From DASWOJ01 sp964242415 (GTDB lineage: Bacteria > Pseudomonadota > Alphaproteobacteria > Acetobacterales > Acetobacteraceae): a stretch of 64,000 bases of DNA. The position numbers were made by a program, and so were the translations under genes. The stretch lies in the NCBI GenBank assembly GCA_964242415.1, contig CAXTAT010000005.1, positions 62,001 through 126,000 on the forward strand, read 5' to 3'. Of the stretch, positions 32,891 to 42,269 are shown one piece after another; position 1 is the first letter of the stretch; each line of letters starts with the position of its first letter. The notes below the pieces were generated by a model. It did not search any database and was not told where the DNA came from. It worked only from the letters and a program-made list of their open reading frames with translations.

Positions 32891-35235
32891 ATGGAATACG
32901 AGCGGCGCTTCAAGTTCCTGATCTGCGCCCCGTCCTTCAACACCGCCGACCTCGACTGGGGCCGCCTGCAGGCCATCGTCGCCGAGGTCGAGCGCCTGGG
33001 CTTCTCCGTGCTGGTCGCCCGCAGCACCGACGATGCCGAGCTTGCCATCCAGACCGACGCCGCCATCGGCTGCATGGTGGTCGATTGGGGCAAGCGCGGC
33101 TGGCTCGGCAAGCCCGCCGGGCTGATCTCCCTCGTGCGCAAGCGCGGGCTGGAACTCCCGGTGCTGATCCTGCTGCGGCGCAAGCGGCTGGAGGACATCC
33201 CCGTCGAGGTGCTGAACCACGTGGACGGCACCATCTTCCTGTCCGAGGAAACCCCCGAGTTCGTGGCGCGCAACCTCGCCAGCCGCCTGCGCAACTACGC
33301 CGCCACCCTGAAGACGCCGTTCTTCGGCGCGCTGGTCGATTACGCCGAGCAGGGCAACCAGCTCTGGACCTGCCCCGGCCACAACGGCGGCATCTTCTAC
33401 AGCCGCAGCGCCATCGGCCGCATCTTCGTCGAGCACCTCGGCCCCGCCATCTTCCGCGACGACCTCGACAACTCCGTGCTGGAACTCGGCGACCTGCTGA
33501 CCCACGAAGGCCCGGCATTGCAGGCGCAAAAGGCCGCCGCCCGCATCTTCGGCGCCGAGCGCACCTACTTCGTGCTGAACGGCACCTCCGCCAGCAACAA
33601 GATGGTGCTCGGCGCGCTGGTGGCCGAGGGCGACCTGGTGCTGTTCGACCGCAACAACCACAAGGCTGCCCACCACGGCGCGCTGCTGCTGGGCGGCGGC
33701 GTGCCGGTCTATCTGCCCACCGACCGCAACGTGTACGGCATGGTCGGCCCCATCAGCCACCTCGCCCTCGACGAAACCCGGCTGCGCCAGGCCATCCGCA
33801 CCAACCCGCTGGTCACCGACCCCGACGCCTGGCGGCGCCCGCGCCCGTTCCGCGTCGCCGTCATCGAGCAGTGCACCTACGACGGCACCATCTACGACGC
33901 CGACGTGATCCTGCAGCGCATCGGCCACCTGTGCGACTACATCGTGTTCGACGAGGCCTGGGCCGGCTTCATGAAGTTCCACCCGCTGTTCCACGGCCGC
34001 TTCGCCATGGGCCTGGCCGGGCTGGGGGCAGAGGCGCCGGGCATCATCGCCACGCAGTCCACCCACAAGCAGTTGGCCAGCTTCTCCCAGGCGTCGCAGA
34101 TCCACGTCAAGGACACCCACATCAAGGGGCAGCCGCGCCGCGTCGAGCACCGCCGGCTGAACGAGAGCGTCCTGATGCACGCCAGCACATCGCCGTTCTA
34201 CCCCCTGTTCGCCTCGCTGGACGTGGGCGCGCACATGATGAAGGGCCGGTCGGGCGAGGTGCTGTGGGACGACACCATCCGGCTCGGCATCGAGCTGCGG
34301 AAGAAGCTGCGCATGGTGCGGCGCGAGTACGAGCAGGAGTCCGACCCCGCCCGCCGCTGGTTCTTCGACCCCTTCGTGCCGCATGCCGTGCAGTGGTCCG
34401 CCAACGGCGCACCGCCCCAGGACACGCCATGGGAGGACGTGCCCACCGACGACCTGGCCAGCCATGCCCGGTTCTGGGCCATGGCGGGCAGCGACGCCTG
34501 GCACGGGTTCCATGACGTGCCGCCGGGCTTCGCCATGACCGACCCCAACAAGCTGACCCTGCTGATGCCCGGCTTCGACCGCCGGACCGGCGACTACGAG
34601 GCCCACGGCGTCCCCGCCTCGCTGCTGGCGGAGTACCTGCGGGAAAACCGCATCGTGCCGGAAAAGAACGACCTGCACAGCATCCTGTTCCTGCTCACCC
34701 CCGGCGTCGAGAGCAGCAAGGCCGGCACCCTGCTGAGTTGGCTGGTGACCTTCAAGCGCCTGCACGACGAGAACGCCCGGCTGCAGGACGTAATCCCCGG
34801 CTTCGTCCGCCGCCGCCCCGCCCGGTATCACGGCCTGGGGGTGCGCGACCTCTGCGCGCAGATGCACGCCTTCTACCGTGAGGCCGGCATCAGCCGGCTG
34901 CAGCGCCAGCAGTTCGAGGCCGGCCACCTGCCCGAGCTGGCGATGGCGCCGCACGAGGCCGGGCGTATGCTGGTGCGCAACCGCGTGGACTACCTGCCGA
35001 TCAGCGAGATCAGCGGGCGGATCGCCGCGACCCTGATGCTGGTGTACCCCCCGGGCATCGCGACCGTGGTGCCCGGCGAGCGCCTGGGCGGACGCGCCGC
35101 GCCGATGACCGACTACCTGCTGGCCTTCGAGCGGGCGGAGAACCAGTTCCCCGGCCTGGGCACCGAAATCCAGGGCGTATACCGCGAGACCGGGCCGGAC
35201 GGGGTGATCCGCTTCCACACCTACGTCGTTCGGGA

Positions 35236-35239
<4 letters not shown>
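32891..35239 (+). CDS. Orn/Lys/Arg decarboxylase, class I (fold-type I PLP)
   Basis: A 782-residue PLP decarboxylase. The N-terminal CheY-like wing domain (1 to about 130), the large PLP domain (LWTCPGHNGGIFY; VFDEAWAGF; Schiff-base Lys393 in QSTHKQLASFSQAS) and the C-terminal domain are all present. Length fits inducible or biosynthetic ornithine, arginine or lysine decarboxylases; the exact substrate is not readable. The stop overlaps the GTG start of a polyamine-type ABC ATPase, so decarboxylation and transport are coupled. Confidence 0.93.
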
Positions 35240-36324
<1,085 letters not shown>

Positions 36325-36352
36325 GGGAAACGGCACGGGCGGACGTAGTGAC

Positions 36353-37270
36353 ATGAGGGCGAATGGCGCCGCTGCCGTCAAGGCGTGGTCCTCTCAGCCT
36401 CCCTCACCCCAGCCCTCTCCCGGAGGGAGAGGGAGCAGCACCACCCTAACACCCGCAATCCTGCTCGGCCCCGTGCTGCTGTTCTACGGCGTGTTCCTCG
36501 TCCTCCCCTACGCCGTGCTCCTGCGCCTCAGCTTCTTCCGCTACAGCGCCACCCGGCTATGGGTGCCGGACTTCACCCTGGCCAACTACGCCGCCGTCAT
36601 GTCCGACCCGTTCTACCTCGCGCTGATCGGGCGCACCGTCCTGCTGGGCCTTGGCGTCACGGCAATCACGCTGCTGCTCGGCTACCCCCTGGCGCTCAAG
36701 ACCGCCCGCGCCCGGCCCGGCGTGAAACGGCTGCTGCTCGCCGTCACCCTGTCCCCGCTGCTGATCAACCTGGTGGTCCGCAGCTACGCCTGGCTGGTGC
36801 TGCTGGGCGACGCCGGCCTGGTCAACCGTGGCCTGATGGCGCTGGGCGTGACCGCGGCGCCGCTGGCCATCGGCGGCAACCTGGTCTCCGTCACCATCGG
36901 CATGGTCCACATCGGCCTGCCGCTCATGGTCATCAGCCTGGTCGGTGTCATCGAGCGCATCGACCGCAGCCTCCCCGAAGCCGCCGAGAGCCTGGGCGCC
37001 GGCCCGGCCCGGGTGCTGCGGCGGGTGCTGCTGCCACTATCGCTGCCGGGGATCGGCGCCGGCTGCCTGCTGGTGTTCTGCTTTAGCATCAGCGCCTTCG
37101 TGACCCCGGCGGTGCTGGGCGGCAGCCGGGTGGCCACGGTCAGCACGGTCATCTACGACAAGTTCACCTTCTCGGTGAACTGGCCGGTGGGGGCGACCCT
37201 GGTGATGGTGCTGCTGGCGCTGACCCTGCTGGTGGTGGCCCTGCACGCCCGCGCGGGCCGGGCAGGCTAG
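36353..37270 (+). CDS. Polyamine-type ABC transporter permease (PotB-like)
   Basis: A 305-residue permease with about six membrane segments and the EAA loop (LPEAAESLGAGPARVLRRVLLPLSLPGI). The ATG at 36353 lies between the two arms of the repeat pair, so residues 14-28 are repeat-derived (PPSPQPSPGGRGS). The frame is also open upstream through the first arm. The start is therefore uncertain, and the N-terminus has clearly been reshaped by the insertion. The family core begins at about TPAILLGPVLLFYGVF. Confidence 0.85.
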   Translation: MRANGAAAVKAWSSQPPSPQPSPGGRGSSTTLTPAILLGPVLLFYGVFLVLPYAVLLRLSFFRYSATRLWVPDFTLANYAAVMSDPFYLALIGRTVLLGLGVTAITLLLGYPLALKTARARPGVKRLLLAVTLSPLLINLVVRSYAWLVLLGDAGLVNRGLMALGVTAAPLAIGGNLVSVTIGMVHIGLPLMVISLVGVIERIDRSLPEAAESLGAGPARVLRRVLLPLSLPGIGAGCLLVFCFSISAFVTPAVLGGSRVATVSTVIYDKFTFSVNWPVGATLVMVLLALTLLVVALHARAGRAG

Positions 37271-37271
37271 G

Positions 37272-38051
37272 ATGTTCCAGCGCGCGATGGACGCCGCCGC
37301 CTGGGCGGTGCTGGGCTTCCTGCTGCTGCCGCTGCTGGCGATCATCGGCGCCAGCGTGTCGGACACGCCCTACGTCGCCTTCCCGCCGGTCGGCTTCACG
37401 CTGCGCTGGTACGGCACCCTGCTGCAACGGACCGACCTGCTGCAATCCTTCCGCGACTCCGTCGTGATCGCCGTGCTGTGCACCGCCGCGGCCACCGTGC
37501 TGGGCGTGCTGGCGGCGGCCGGGCTGCACCGGCAAATCCGGGGGCAGGGGGCGTTGCAGGCGTTCCTGCTGTCGCCGCTGATCCTGCCAACGGTGGTGAC
37601 CGGCGTGGCGCTGCTGCAGTTCTACTACCTGATCGACCTGGATGCGCCGTTCGCCGGGCTGCTGATCGGCCACGTCGTCATCACCGTGCCCTATGTCGTC
37701 CGCACCGTCGGCGCCGGGCTGCTGCGGCTCGACCCGGCCATCCCCGAGGCCGCCGAAAGCCTCGGCGCCACCCCCACCCGCGTGCTGCTGCGCGTCACCC
37801 TGCCCGCGGTGGCGCCGAGCATCCTGGCAGCGGTGATCTTCGTGTTCGTCACCTCGTTCGACCAGGCGACGGTGTCCCTGTTCCTCAGCGGCCCCGGCGT
37901 GGTGCCGCTGCCGGTCCGCATCCTGAACCTGATCGAGGTCGGCGTGGACCCGGCCGTAGCCGCGGTGTCCACCCTGTTGATCCTGTTCGCCTTCGCCCTG
38001 GTGGCGCTGCTGCAACGGCTGCTGGGGCTGGACCGGGCGTTCGACGCCTAG
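37272..38051 (+). CDS. Polyamine-type ABC transporter permease (PotC-like)
   Basis: A 259-residue permease with the EAA loop IPEAAESLGATPTRVLLRVTLPAVAPSI and about six membrane segments. It starts one base after the PotB-like stop, so they are co-translated. A double-hairpin repeat starts right at its stop codon. Confidence 0.92.
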   Translation: MFQRAMDAAAWAVLGFLLLPLLAIIGASVSDTPYVAFPPVGFTLRWYGTLLQRTDLLQSFRDSVVIAVLCTAAATVLGVLAAAGLHRQIRGQGALQAFLLSPLILPTVVTGVALLQFYYLIDLDAPFAGLLIGHVVITVPYVVRTVGAGLLRLDPAIPEAAESLGATPTRVLLRVTLPAVAPSILAAVIFVFVTSFDQATVSLFLSGPGVVPLPVRILNLIEVGVDPAVAAVSTLLILFAFALVALLQRLLGLDRAFDA

Positions 38052-38150
38052 AGCATGATCGCATCAGGTTGCTTGACCTGAGCGATAACATGCTCGCTGA
38101 AACAATGGCGAGAGCGTGATTGGTTCATCTACCTGAACCAATCACGCTCT
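38051..38150. repeat. Double-hairpin repeat between potC- and potD-like genes
   Basis: Two strong hairpins in tandem. The first (38051-38097) pairs GAGCATG..TCAGGT with ACCTGAGCGA..CATGCTC. The second (38111-38150) has a perfect 17-bp stem (AGAGCGTGATTGGTTCA, loop TCTACC). The AGAGCATGAT/AGAGCGTGAT type is common as an interspersed repeat in alphaproteobacteria. In the mRNA it could protect or attenuate upstream permease sequence. There is no T-tract, so it is not a classical terminator. Confidence 0.85.
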
Positions 38151-38209
38151 AGCTGGCTTGTGCGCCGCCGTGAAGCGCATGATCCTGCGGCCGAGCACAG
38201 GAGCGCGCC

Positions 38210-39229
38210 ATGCCCATCACCCGCCGGCACCTCGTCGCCGCCAGCCTGCTTCCGGCGCTGGCCCGTCCCGCCCTGGGCCAGGGCCGCCCGACGCTGCGGG
38301 TGCAGGTGACCAGCGGGCTGATCGAGAAGACCCTGCGCGAGGATGTCGTGCCGGAGTGGGAACCCCAGCACAACGCGACGGTGGCGCTGACCGTCGATGA
38401 CGACATCACCATGCTGCCCAAGCTGCAGGTCGCACGCGGCCGCCCGCCCTACGATGTCGTGATGATGGACGGCGACAAGGCCATCCTGGGCGCCGGGCTG
38501 GGCCTATGGGCACCCAGCCCGGCGGCGCGGCTGACCAACCTCGGCGCGATCTACGAAAGCTGCAAGCCGCCCGCGACCGCGAACTTCGGCTGCATCGTGT
38601 TCGAGTATGCGCTGGTGTACCGCACGCCGAAGTTCGACGCGCCGCCCGCGTCCTGGGGGGATTTATGGGCGCCCGGCCTGACGGTGGCGGTGCCGCACAT
38701 CAGCCAGTCCTACGGCATGGCCTTCCTGCTGGCGGCGGCGCTGCTGAACGGCGGCGACGCGGCGAACCTCGACCCCGGCTTCGCCGCCATCAAGCGTCTG
38801 CCCCGGTTCAAAATCTACCGCAACGTCAGCGAGGGCCTGTCGCTGTTCCAGCAGGGCGAGGTCGATGCCGGCATGTTCTACGCCCACCGCGCGCAGGGCA
38901 TGATCGACGCCGGGCTGCCGGTGGCGAAGGTGGTGCCGCGGGAGGGAAGCTGGGGCCAGCGCACCGGCCTGCAACTGCCGCAGGGCGGGGCCAACCCGGA
39001 GTTGGCGGCGGCATGGATGGACACGGTGCTAGGCGTACCCTGCCAAACGGCGCTGGCGAAAAACCTGTACAACCCGGCCAACCGCGAGTGCAGCTTCCCG
39101 CCCGACCTGGGCCGCAAGCTGCTGCTGGGCGCCGCGCGGGTGGACGCGGTGCGCGAGCCGCCATGGGCGGTGCTGCTGCCGCAGCGCGACGCGATCCTGG
39201 ACAAGTGGAACCGGGAGATCGCAGCCTAG
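38210..39229 (+). CDS. Polyamine/opine-type ABC transporter substrate-binding protein (PotD-like)
   Basis: A 339-residue periplasmic binding protein. The start has a Tat/Sec-like signal (MPITRRHLVAASLLPALARPALG). Family-like blocks are VTSGLIEKTLREDVVPEWE, YDVVMMDGDKA, PPASWGDLWAPGL and YAHRAQGMIDAG. It supplies ligand to the two permeases and ATPase upstream; a polyamine or related cationic ligand is inferred from the decarboxylase in the same operon. ACAGGAG precedes the ATG. Confidence 0.92.
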   Translation: MPITRRHLVAASLLPALARPALGQGRPTLRVQVTSGLIEKTLREDVVPEWEPQHNATVALTVDDDITMLPKLQVARGRPPYDVVMMDGDKAILGAGLGLWAPSPAARLTNLGAIYESCKPPATANFGCIVFEYALVYRTPKFDAPPASWGDLWAPGLTVAVPHISQSYGMAFLLAAALLNGGDAANLDPGFAAIKRLPRFKIYRNVSEGLSLFQQGEVDAGMFYAHRAQGMIDAGLPVAKVVPREGSWGQRTGLQLPQGGANPELAAAWMDTVLGVPCQTALAKNLYNPANRECSFPPDLGRKLLLGAARVDAVREPPWAVLLPQRDAILDKWNREIAA

Positions 39230-39346
39230 CGAACGCCCCGCCGACCCTGCCCGACTAATGCCGGCGTCGCCCCAGCCAGCAACCAGGCGACCCTGACGCC
39301 ATTTACGGGGGGAGCAACCGCATATAGCCCAAACCCTCTGCCTCCC

Positions 39347-39498
39347 TTCCCCCTCTCCCTACGGGAGAGGGCCGGGGTGAGGGGGCCTTGAGGCGCAACC
39401 CCCCCAACCCGGGCAGCCCAGTTGCGCCGCCCCCGCCGAGTGGCGCAAGGCAAGCAAGACCCCTTCACCCCAGCCCTCTCCCACGGGAGAGGGAGCAG
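39347..39498. repeat. Family A inverted pair, copy 5, in a 381-base intergenic region
   Basis: Arms at 39347-39385 and 39461-39498 are near consensus. The interior shows further inverted similarity next to the arms (CCTTGAGGCGCAA against GGCGCAAGGCAAG). The rest of 39230-39610 holds nothing else recognisable. Confidence 0.85.
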
Positions 39499-39610
39499 AA
39501 GCGGTCCTCACAACATACGCGACCGCCCTGCCCGCAGGGCGAGAGAGCAGGCCACTGGCAACCGACCCGGAAGCACAACGCAGGCCAGCGTCCGAACAGC
39601 GCAACCTCCC

Positions 39611-39871
39611 CTACCCGCTACCGGCCAGCAGCGTGCGCGCCGCAGCCAGCCCGAACCGCACGCCGACGCCCACCCCATCCTCCTCCAGGAACTGCACGCC
39701 GCCAGCCTCCAGCGCACTGCGTATGGCGGCCATGGTGGCGTCCCGCGGGCGCACCGTCTCGTTCTCGATCATGTTCAGGGTCACGGCAGAGATAGCCGCA
39801 CGGTGGGCAAGGCTCGCCTGCGTCCACCGCAGCAGTCCGCGGGCGGCGCGGATTTGGGCAGTGCTGATCAT
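39611..39871 (-). CDS. XRE-family helix-turn-helix regulator
   Basis: An 86-residue Cro/C1-type repressor with one HTH (about 4-55): ARGLLRWTQASLAHRAAISAVTLNMIE. The C-terminal VQFLEEDGVGVGVRF strand is the dimer-type tail common in short alphaproteobacterial XRE proteins. A perfect 9-bp palindrome lies 17 bases upstream of its start and is a likely own operator. It is divergent from the Y RNA/rsr locus and may control it. Confidence 0.87.
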   Translation of the reverse strand: MISTAQIRAARGLLRWTQASLAHRAAISAVTLNMIENETVRPRDATMAAIRSALEAGGVQFLEEDGVGVGVRFGLAAARTLLAGSG

Positions 39872-39887
39872 GCCGCAGCCCTAGCAC

Positions 39888-39910
39888 AAACTTTAGAAAA
39901 ACTAAAGTTT
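39888..39910. promoter_or_regulatory. Perfect palindrome, probable XRE operator
   Basis: AAACTTTAG (39888-39896), AAAAA spacer, CTAAAGTTT (39902-39910). It stands out as AT-rich in GC-rich sequence and lies just upstream of the XRE start. A TTGACG hexamer begins three bases beyond it on the plus strand. Confidence 0.55.
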
Positions 39911-40004
39911 GCCGTTGACGCCTATCAGGCGGCCAGGCATACCCCCCGTCGTCGGGCCGGAACGGTTTGGGTTATCACTTTGAATGATCCACCCCAAGCC
40001 AACG

Positions 40005-40032
40005 CTTACACGCCCGACAACGTGCCTAGACA
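40005..40032 (+). promoter_or_regulatory. Possible promoter of the first Y RNA
   Basis: CTTACA (40005-40010) and TAGACA (40027-40032) with a 16-base spacer are weak sigma-70-like boxes. They would start transcription near 40040, which agrees with the predicted 5' end of the Y RNA stem. Confidence 0.3.
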
Positions 40033-40041
40033 GCGGGCCGA

Positions 40042-40145
40042 GGCTTGACGGTTAGCATAACCTGCGTGTCGTGGGATCGAAGCCCACCGTTGCCGCGAGG
40101 CAACGTAGCTCAGTCGGTAGAGCAACAGAACTCGTCGGCAACACC
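40042..40145 (+). ncRNA. Y RNA-like RNA with permuted tRNA module (YrlA type)
   Basis: The sequence folds as a circularly permuted tRNA. The T-arm is GTGGG (40071-40075), loop ATCGAAG, CCCAC (40083-40087). The acceptor helix CGTTGCC (40088-40094) is capped by a GCGA tetraloop and pairs perfectly with GGCAACG (40099-40105). Then come TA and a canonical D-arm (GCTC, AGTCGGTA, GAGC, 40108-40123). The RNA ends form a bulged stem: GG/CC, TT/AA, GACG/CGTC and GTT/AAC (40042-40053 with 40129-40145). This is the known architecture of bacterial Y RNAs, which bind Rsr/Ro60, and the rsr gene lies 276 bases downstream. RNA ends are inferred from pairing. Confidence 0.78.
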
Positions 40146-40311
40146 ATGACCGCCGCGGCGGCAGCAAAGGGACCAGGAGGCAAGGATGAGACAGGATCGA
40201 CCGCGGCAGATGCCGCACATGCTCCCCAGCCGCCTTCGCCAGCCCGGTCAACAGCCGCGACTGCTGATCGGCGCATGAGCATCCATCCAAACAGTCTTCC
40301 GGCGGGCCGGA

Positions 40312-40389
40312 GGTCGAGGGTTACCTGGTCTGCTGCCGGTTCGATCCCGGAGGCGCCGCACCAGGCGTCGTAGCACCCTTCGCCACACC
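40312..40389 (+). ncRNA. Second, shorter Y RNA-like RNA
   Basis: It repeats the design of the first RNA. The outer stem pairs GG/CC (40312-40313 with 40388-40389), CGA/TCG and GGGT/ACCC (40318-40321 with 40075+300 to 40378), with a single bulged T (40379) at the place where the first RNA has one. Inside are a T-arm-like hairpin (CCGG, loop TTCGATC, CCGG; 40336-40350) and an acceptor-like hairpin (GGCGCC/GGCGTC; 40352-40369). There is no D-arm, so it is a reduced form. It ends 31 bases before the rsr start. Salmonella also has two such RNAs beside rsr. Confidence 0.52.
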
Positions 40390-40420
40390 ATGCCCGCCGG
40401 CGCATCCAACGAGGCGGGCC

Positions 40421-42052
40421 ATGACGAACTACCTCTCTGCCATCTTCTCGCGCCGTACCGCGGTCGCCACGCCCCAAACGCAGCCGATCCCCGGCACGGT
40501 GCCCAACAGCGCCGGCGGGTTCGCGTTCACCGTGGACGACTGGGCGCGCCTGGACCGCTTCCTGATCCTCGGCTCCGAGGGCGGCAGCTACTACGCCGCC
40601 GAGCGCACGCTCACGCGCGACAACGCCCAGGCCGTGCTGCGCGCCATCGCCGAGGACGGCCCCCGCGCGGTCGCCCGCATCGTCGAGGTCAGCGCCGCCG
40701 GGCGTGCGCCGCGCAACGACCCGGCGCTGTTCGCGCTGGCGCTCGCGGCGTCGGCCACGGACCTGGCAACCCGCCGGGCCGCGCTCACGGCACTGCCGCA
40801 GGTGGCGCGGACGGGCACGCACCTGTTCGCGTTCGCCGGGTTCGTGCAGGGGACGCGTGGCTGGGGCCGGGCGCTGCGCCGGGCCGTGGCGGCCTGGTAC
40901 CTGCAGCAGCCCGTGGACCGGCTGGCCTACCAACTGGTGAAGTACCGTCAGCGCAACGGCTGGTCGCACCGCGACCTGCTGCGCCTGGCGCACCCGGAGG
41001 GGGCCAGCCCGGCGCAGGCCGCACTGTTCGACTGGGCGTGCCGCGGCACGAACAGCGACGCGCTGCCCGCCGTCGTCCAGGCCGCGATGGCGCTGCACGG
41101 CGGCGAGGTGCTGACCGAGCCGCACGCCGCCACGGCCGCCACCCTGATCCGCCTGCACGACCTGCCGCGCGAGGCCGTGCCGACCACCCTGCTGAACGAC
41201 CCGGCGGTGTGGGAGGCCCTGCTGCAGCGCATGCCGCTCACCGCACTCGTGCGGTCGCTGGCCAAGCTCACGGCGGTCGGCGTGCTGCGTCCGCTGGGCG
41301 ACCACCTGCCGCTGGTGCTGTCGGCGCTGGGCGACGTGGACCGCATCGCCAAGGCCCGCCTGCACCCGCTGGCGCTGCTGCTGGCGCTGCGGACCTACGC
41401 CGCCGGGCAGGGCGAGCGCGGCAAGCTGCGCTGGGAGCCGGTGCAGCCGGTGATCGACGCCCTGAACGCCACCTTCTACACGGCGTTCAAGTCGGTGGAG
41501 CCGACCGGCAAGCGCCTTCTGCTGGCGCTCGACGTGTCGGGGTCGATGGCGGGCGGCGGCGTGGCCGGATCGTCGCTGACCCCGCGTGAGGCGTCGGCGG
41601 CGATGGCGCTGATGACGGCGGCGACGGAGGCGAGCACCCACATCGTTGGGTTCTCAGCCTCGGGGCGTGGGGCGGCCTACACCCGGGACGCGGTGCTGAC
41701 GCCGCTGCCGCTGTCGCCGTCGATGCGGCTGGACCAGGCGGTACGGGCGGTGTCCGACCTGCCGTTCGGCGGCACCGACTGCTCGCTGCCGATGCGGTAT
41801 GCGCTGGGGCGGCGGCTGCCGGTCGAGGCGTTCGTTGTCTACACCGACAGCGAGACCTGGGCCGGGCCGGTGCACCCGGCACAGGCGCTGCGGGAGTACC
41901 GCGCGGCGACCGGCATCGCGGCCAAGCTGGTCGTGGTCGGCATGGTGTCCAACGGGTTCAGCATCGCTGACCCGGACGACGCCGGCATGCTGGACGTGGT
42001 GGGCTTCGACGCCGCCGCCCCGGCAGTCATCGCCGACTTCATCCGGCGCTAG
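40421..42052 (+). CDS. rsr: Ro60/Rsr ortholog (TROVE and vWA domains)
   Basis: A 543-residue Ro60-like protein. The HEAT-like TROVE ring (about 15-350) has YYAAERTLTRDNAQAVLRAI, a strong family match. The C-terminal von Willebrand A domain has the MIDAS motif DVSGSMAGG (Asp371, Ser373, Ser375) with GGTDCSLPM later. Ro60 rings bind Y RNA on the outer surface and misfolded or damaged RNA ends in the cavity, often with exonucleases such as PNPase. Two Y RNA-like genes lie upstream and an RtcB ligase gene downstream, so the locus is an RNA quality-control and repair unit. Confidence 0.93.
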   Translation: MTNYLSAIFSRRTAVATPQTQPIPGTVPNSAGGFAFTVDDWARLDRFLILGSEGGSYYAAERTLTRDNAQAVLRAIAEDGPRAVARIVEVSAAGRAPRNDPALFALALAASATDLATRRAALTALPQVARTGTHLFAFAGFVQGTRGWGRALRRAVAAWYLQQPVDRLAYQLVKYRQRNGWSHRDLLRLAHPEGASPAQAALFDWACRGTNSDALPAVVQAAMALHGGEVLTEPHAATAATLIRLHDLPREAVPTTLLNDPAVWEALLQRMPLTALVRSLAKLTAVGVLRPLGDHLPLVLSALGDVDRIAKARLHPLALLLALRTYAAGQGERGKLRWEPVQPVIDALNATFYTAFKSVEPTGKRLLLALDVSGSMAGGGVAGSSLTPREASAAMALMTAATEASTHIVGFSASGRGAAYTRDAVLTPLPLSPSMRLDQAVRAVSDLPFGGTDCSLPMRYALGRRLPVEAFVVYTDSETWAGPVHPAQALREYRAATGIAAKLVVVGMVSNGFSIADPDDAGMLDVVGFDAAAPAVIADFIRR

Positions 42053-42128
42053 GCTACCCCCGGCGGCTCCATAGAGGAACCGCCGGGGGCCTGTCTCCAA
42101 CAACGCCAACGACATATGCCCACACCCT

Positions 42129-42227
42129 CGTCATTGCGAGGAGCGCTTGCGACGCGGCATAGGGGGCGGCAAGGACAGCCCCCGCCACCCCCGGATCACC
42201 CTGCCACCAACGCGGCCCGCGATGACG
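42129..42227. repeat. Family B inverted pair, copy 2 (between rsr and rtcB)
   Basis: The left arm CGTCATTGCGAGGAGCG..GCGACGCGGC (from 42129) faces CCCCCGGATCACC..GCGGCCCGCGATGACGG (to 42227). Confidence 0.75.
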
Positions 42228-42269
42228 GACGACCGAACCCCGCCACTGGCAACAACAAGGAGGCCGGCC

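Noticed and set aside
40066..40126. Broken or split tRNA gene, or an integration site made of tRNA halves
   Set aside because: The halves are in permuted order, joined by a GNRA loop with perfect acceptor pairing, there is no anticodon arm, and rsr lies next to it. A Y RNA explains all of this better.
40042..40145. Two-piece (permuted) alphaproteobacterial tmRNA
   Set aside because: The D-arm is a normal tRNA D-arm, there is no tag-coding sequence, and the acceptor lacks the tmRNA GGGG start.
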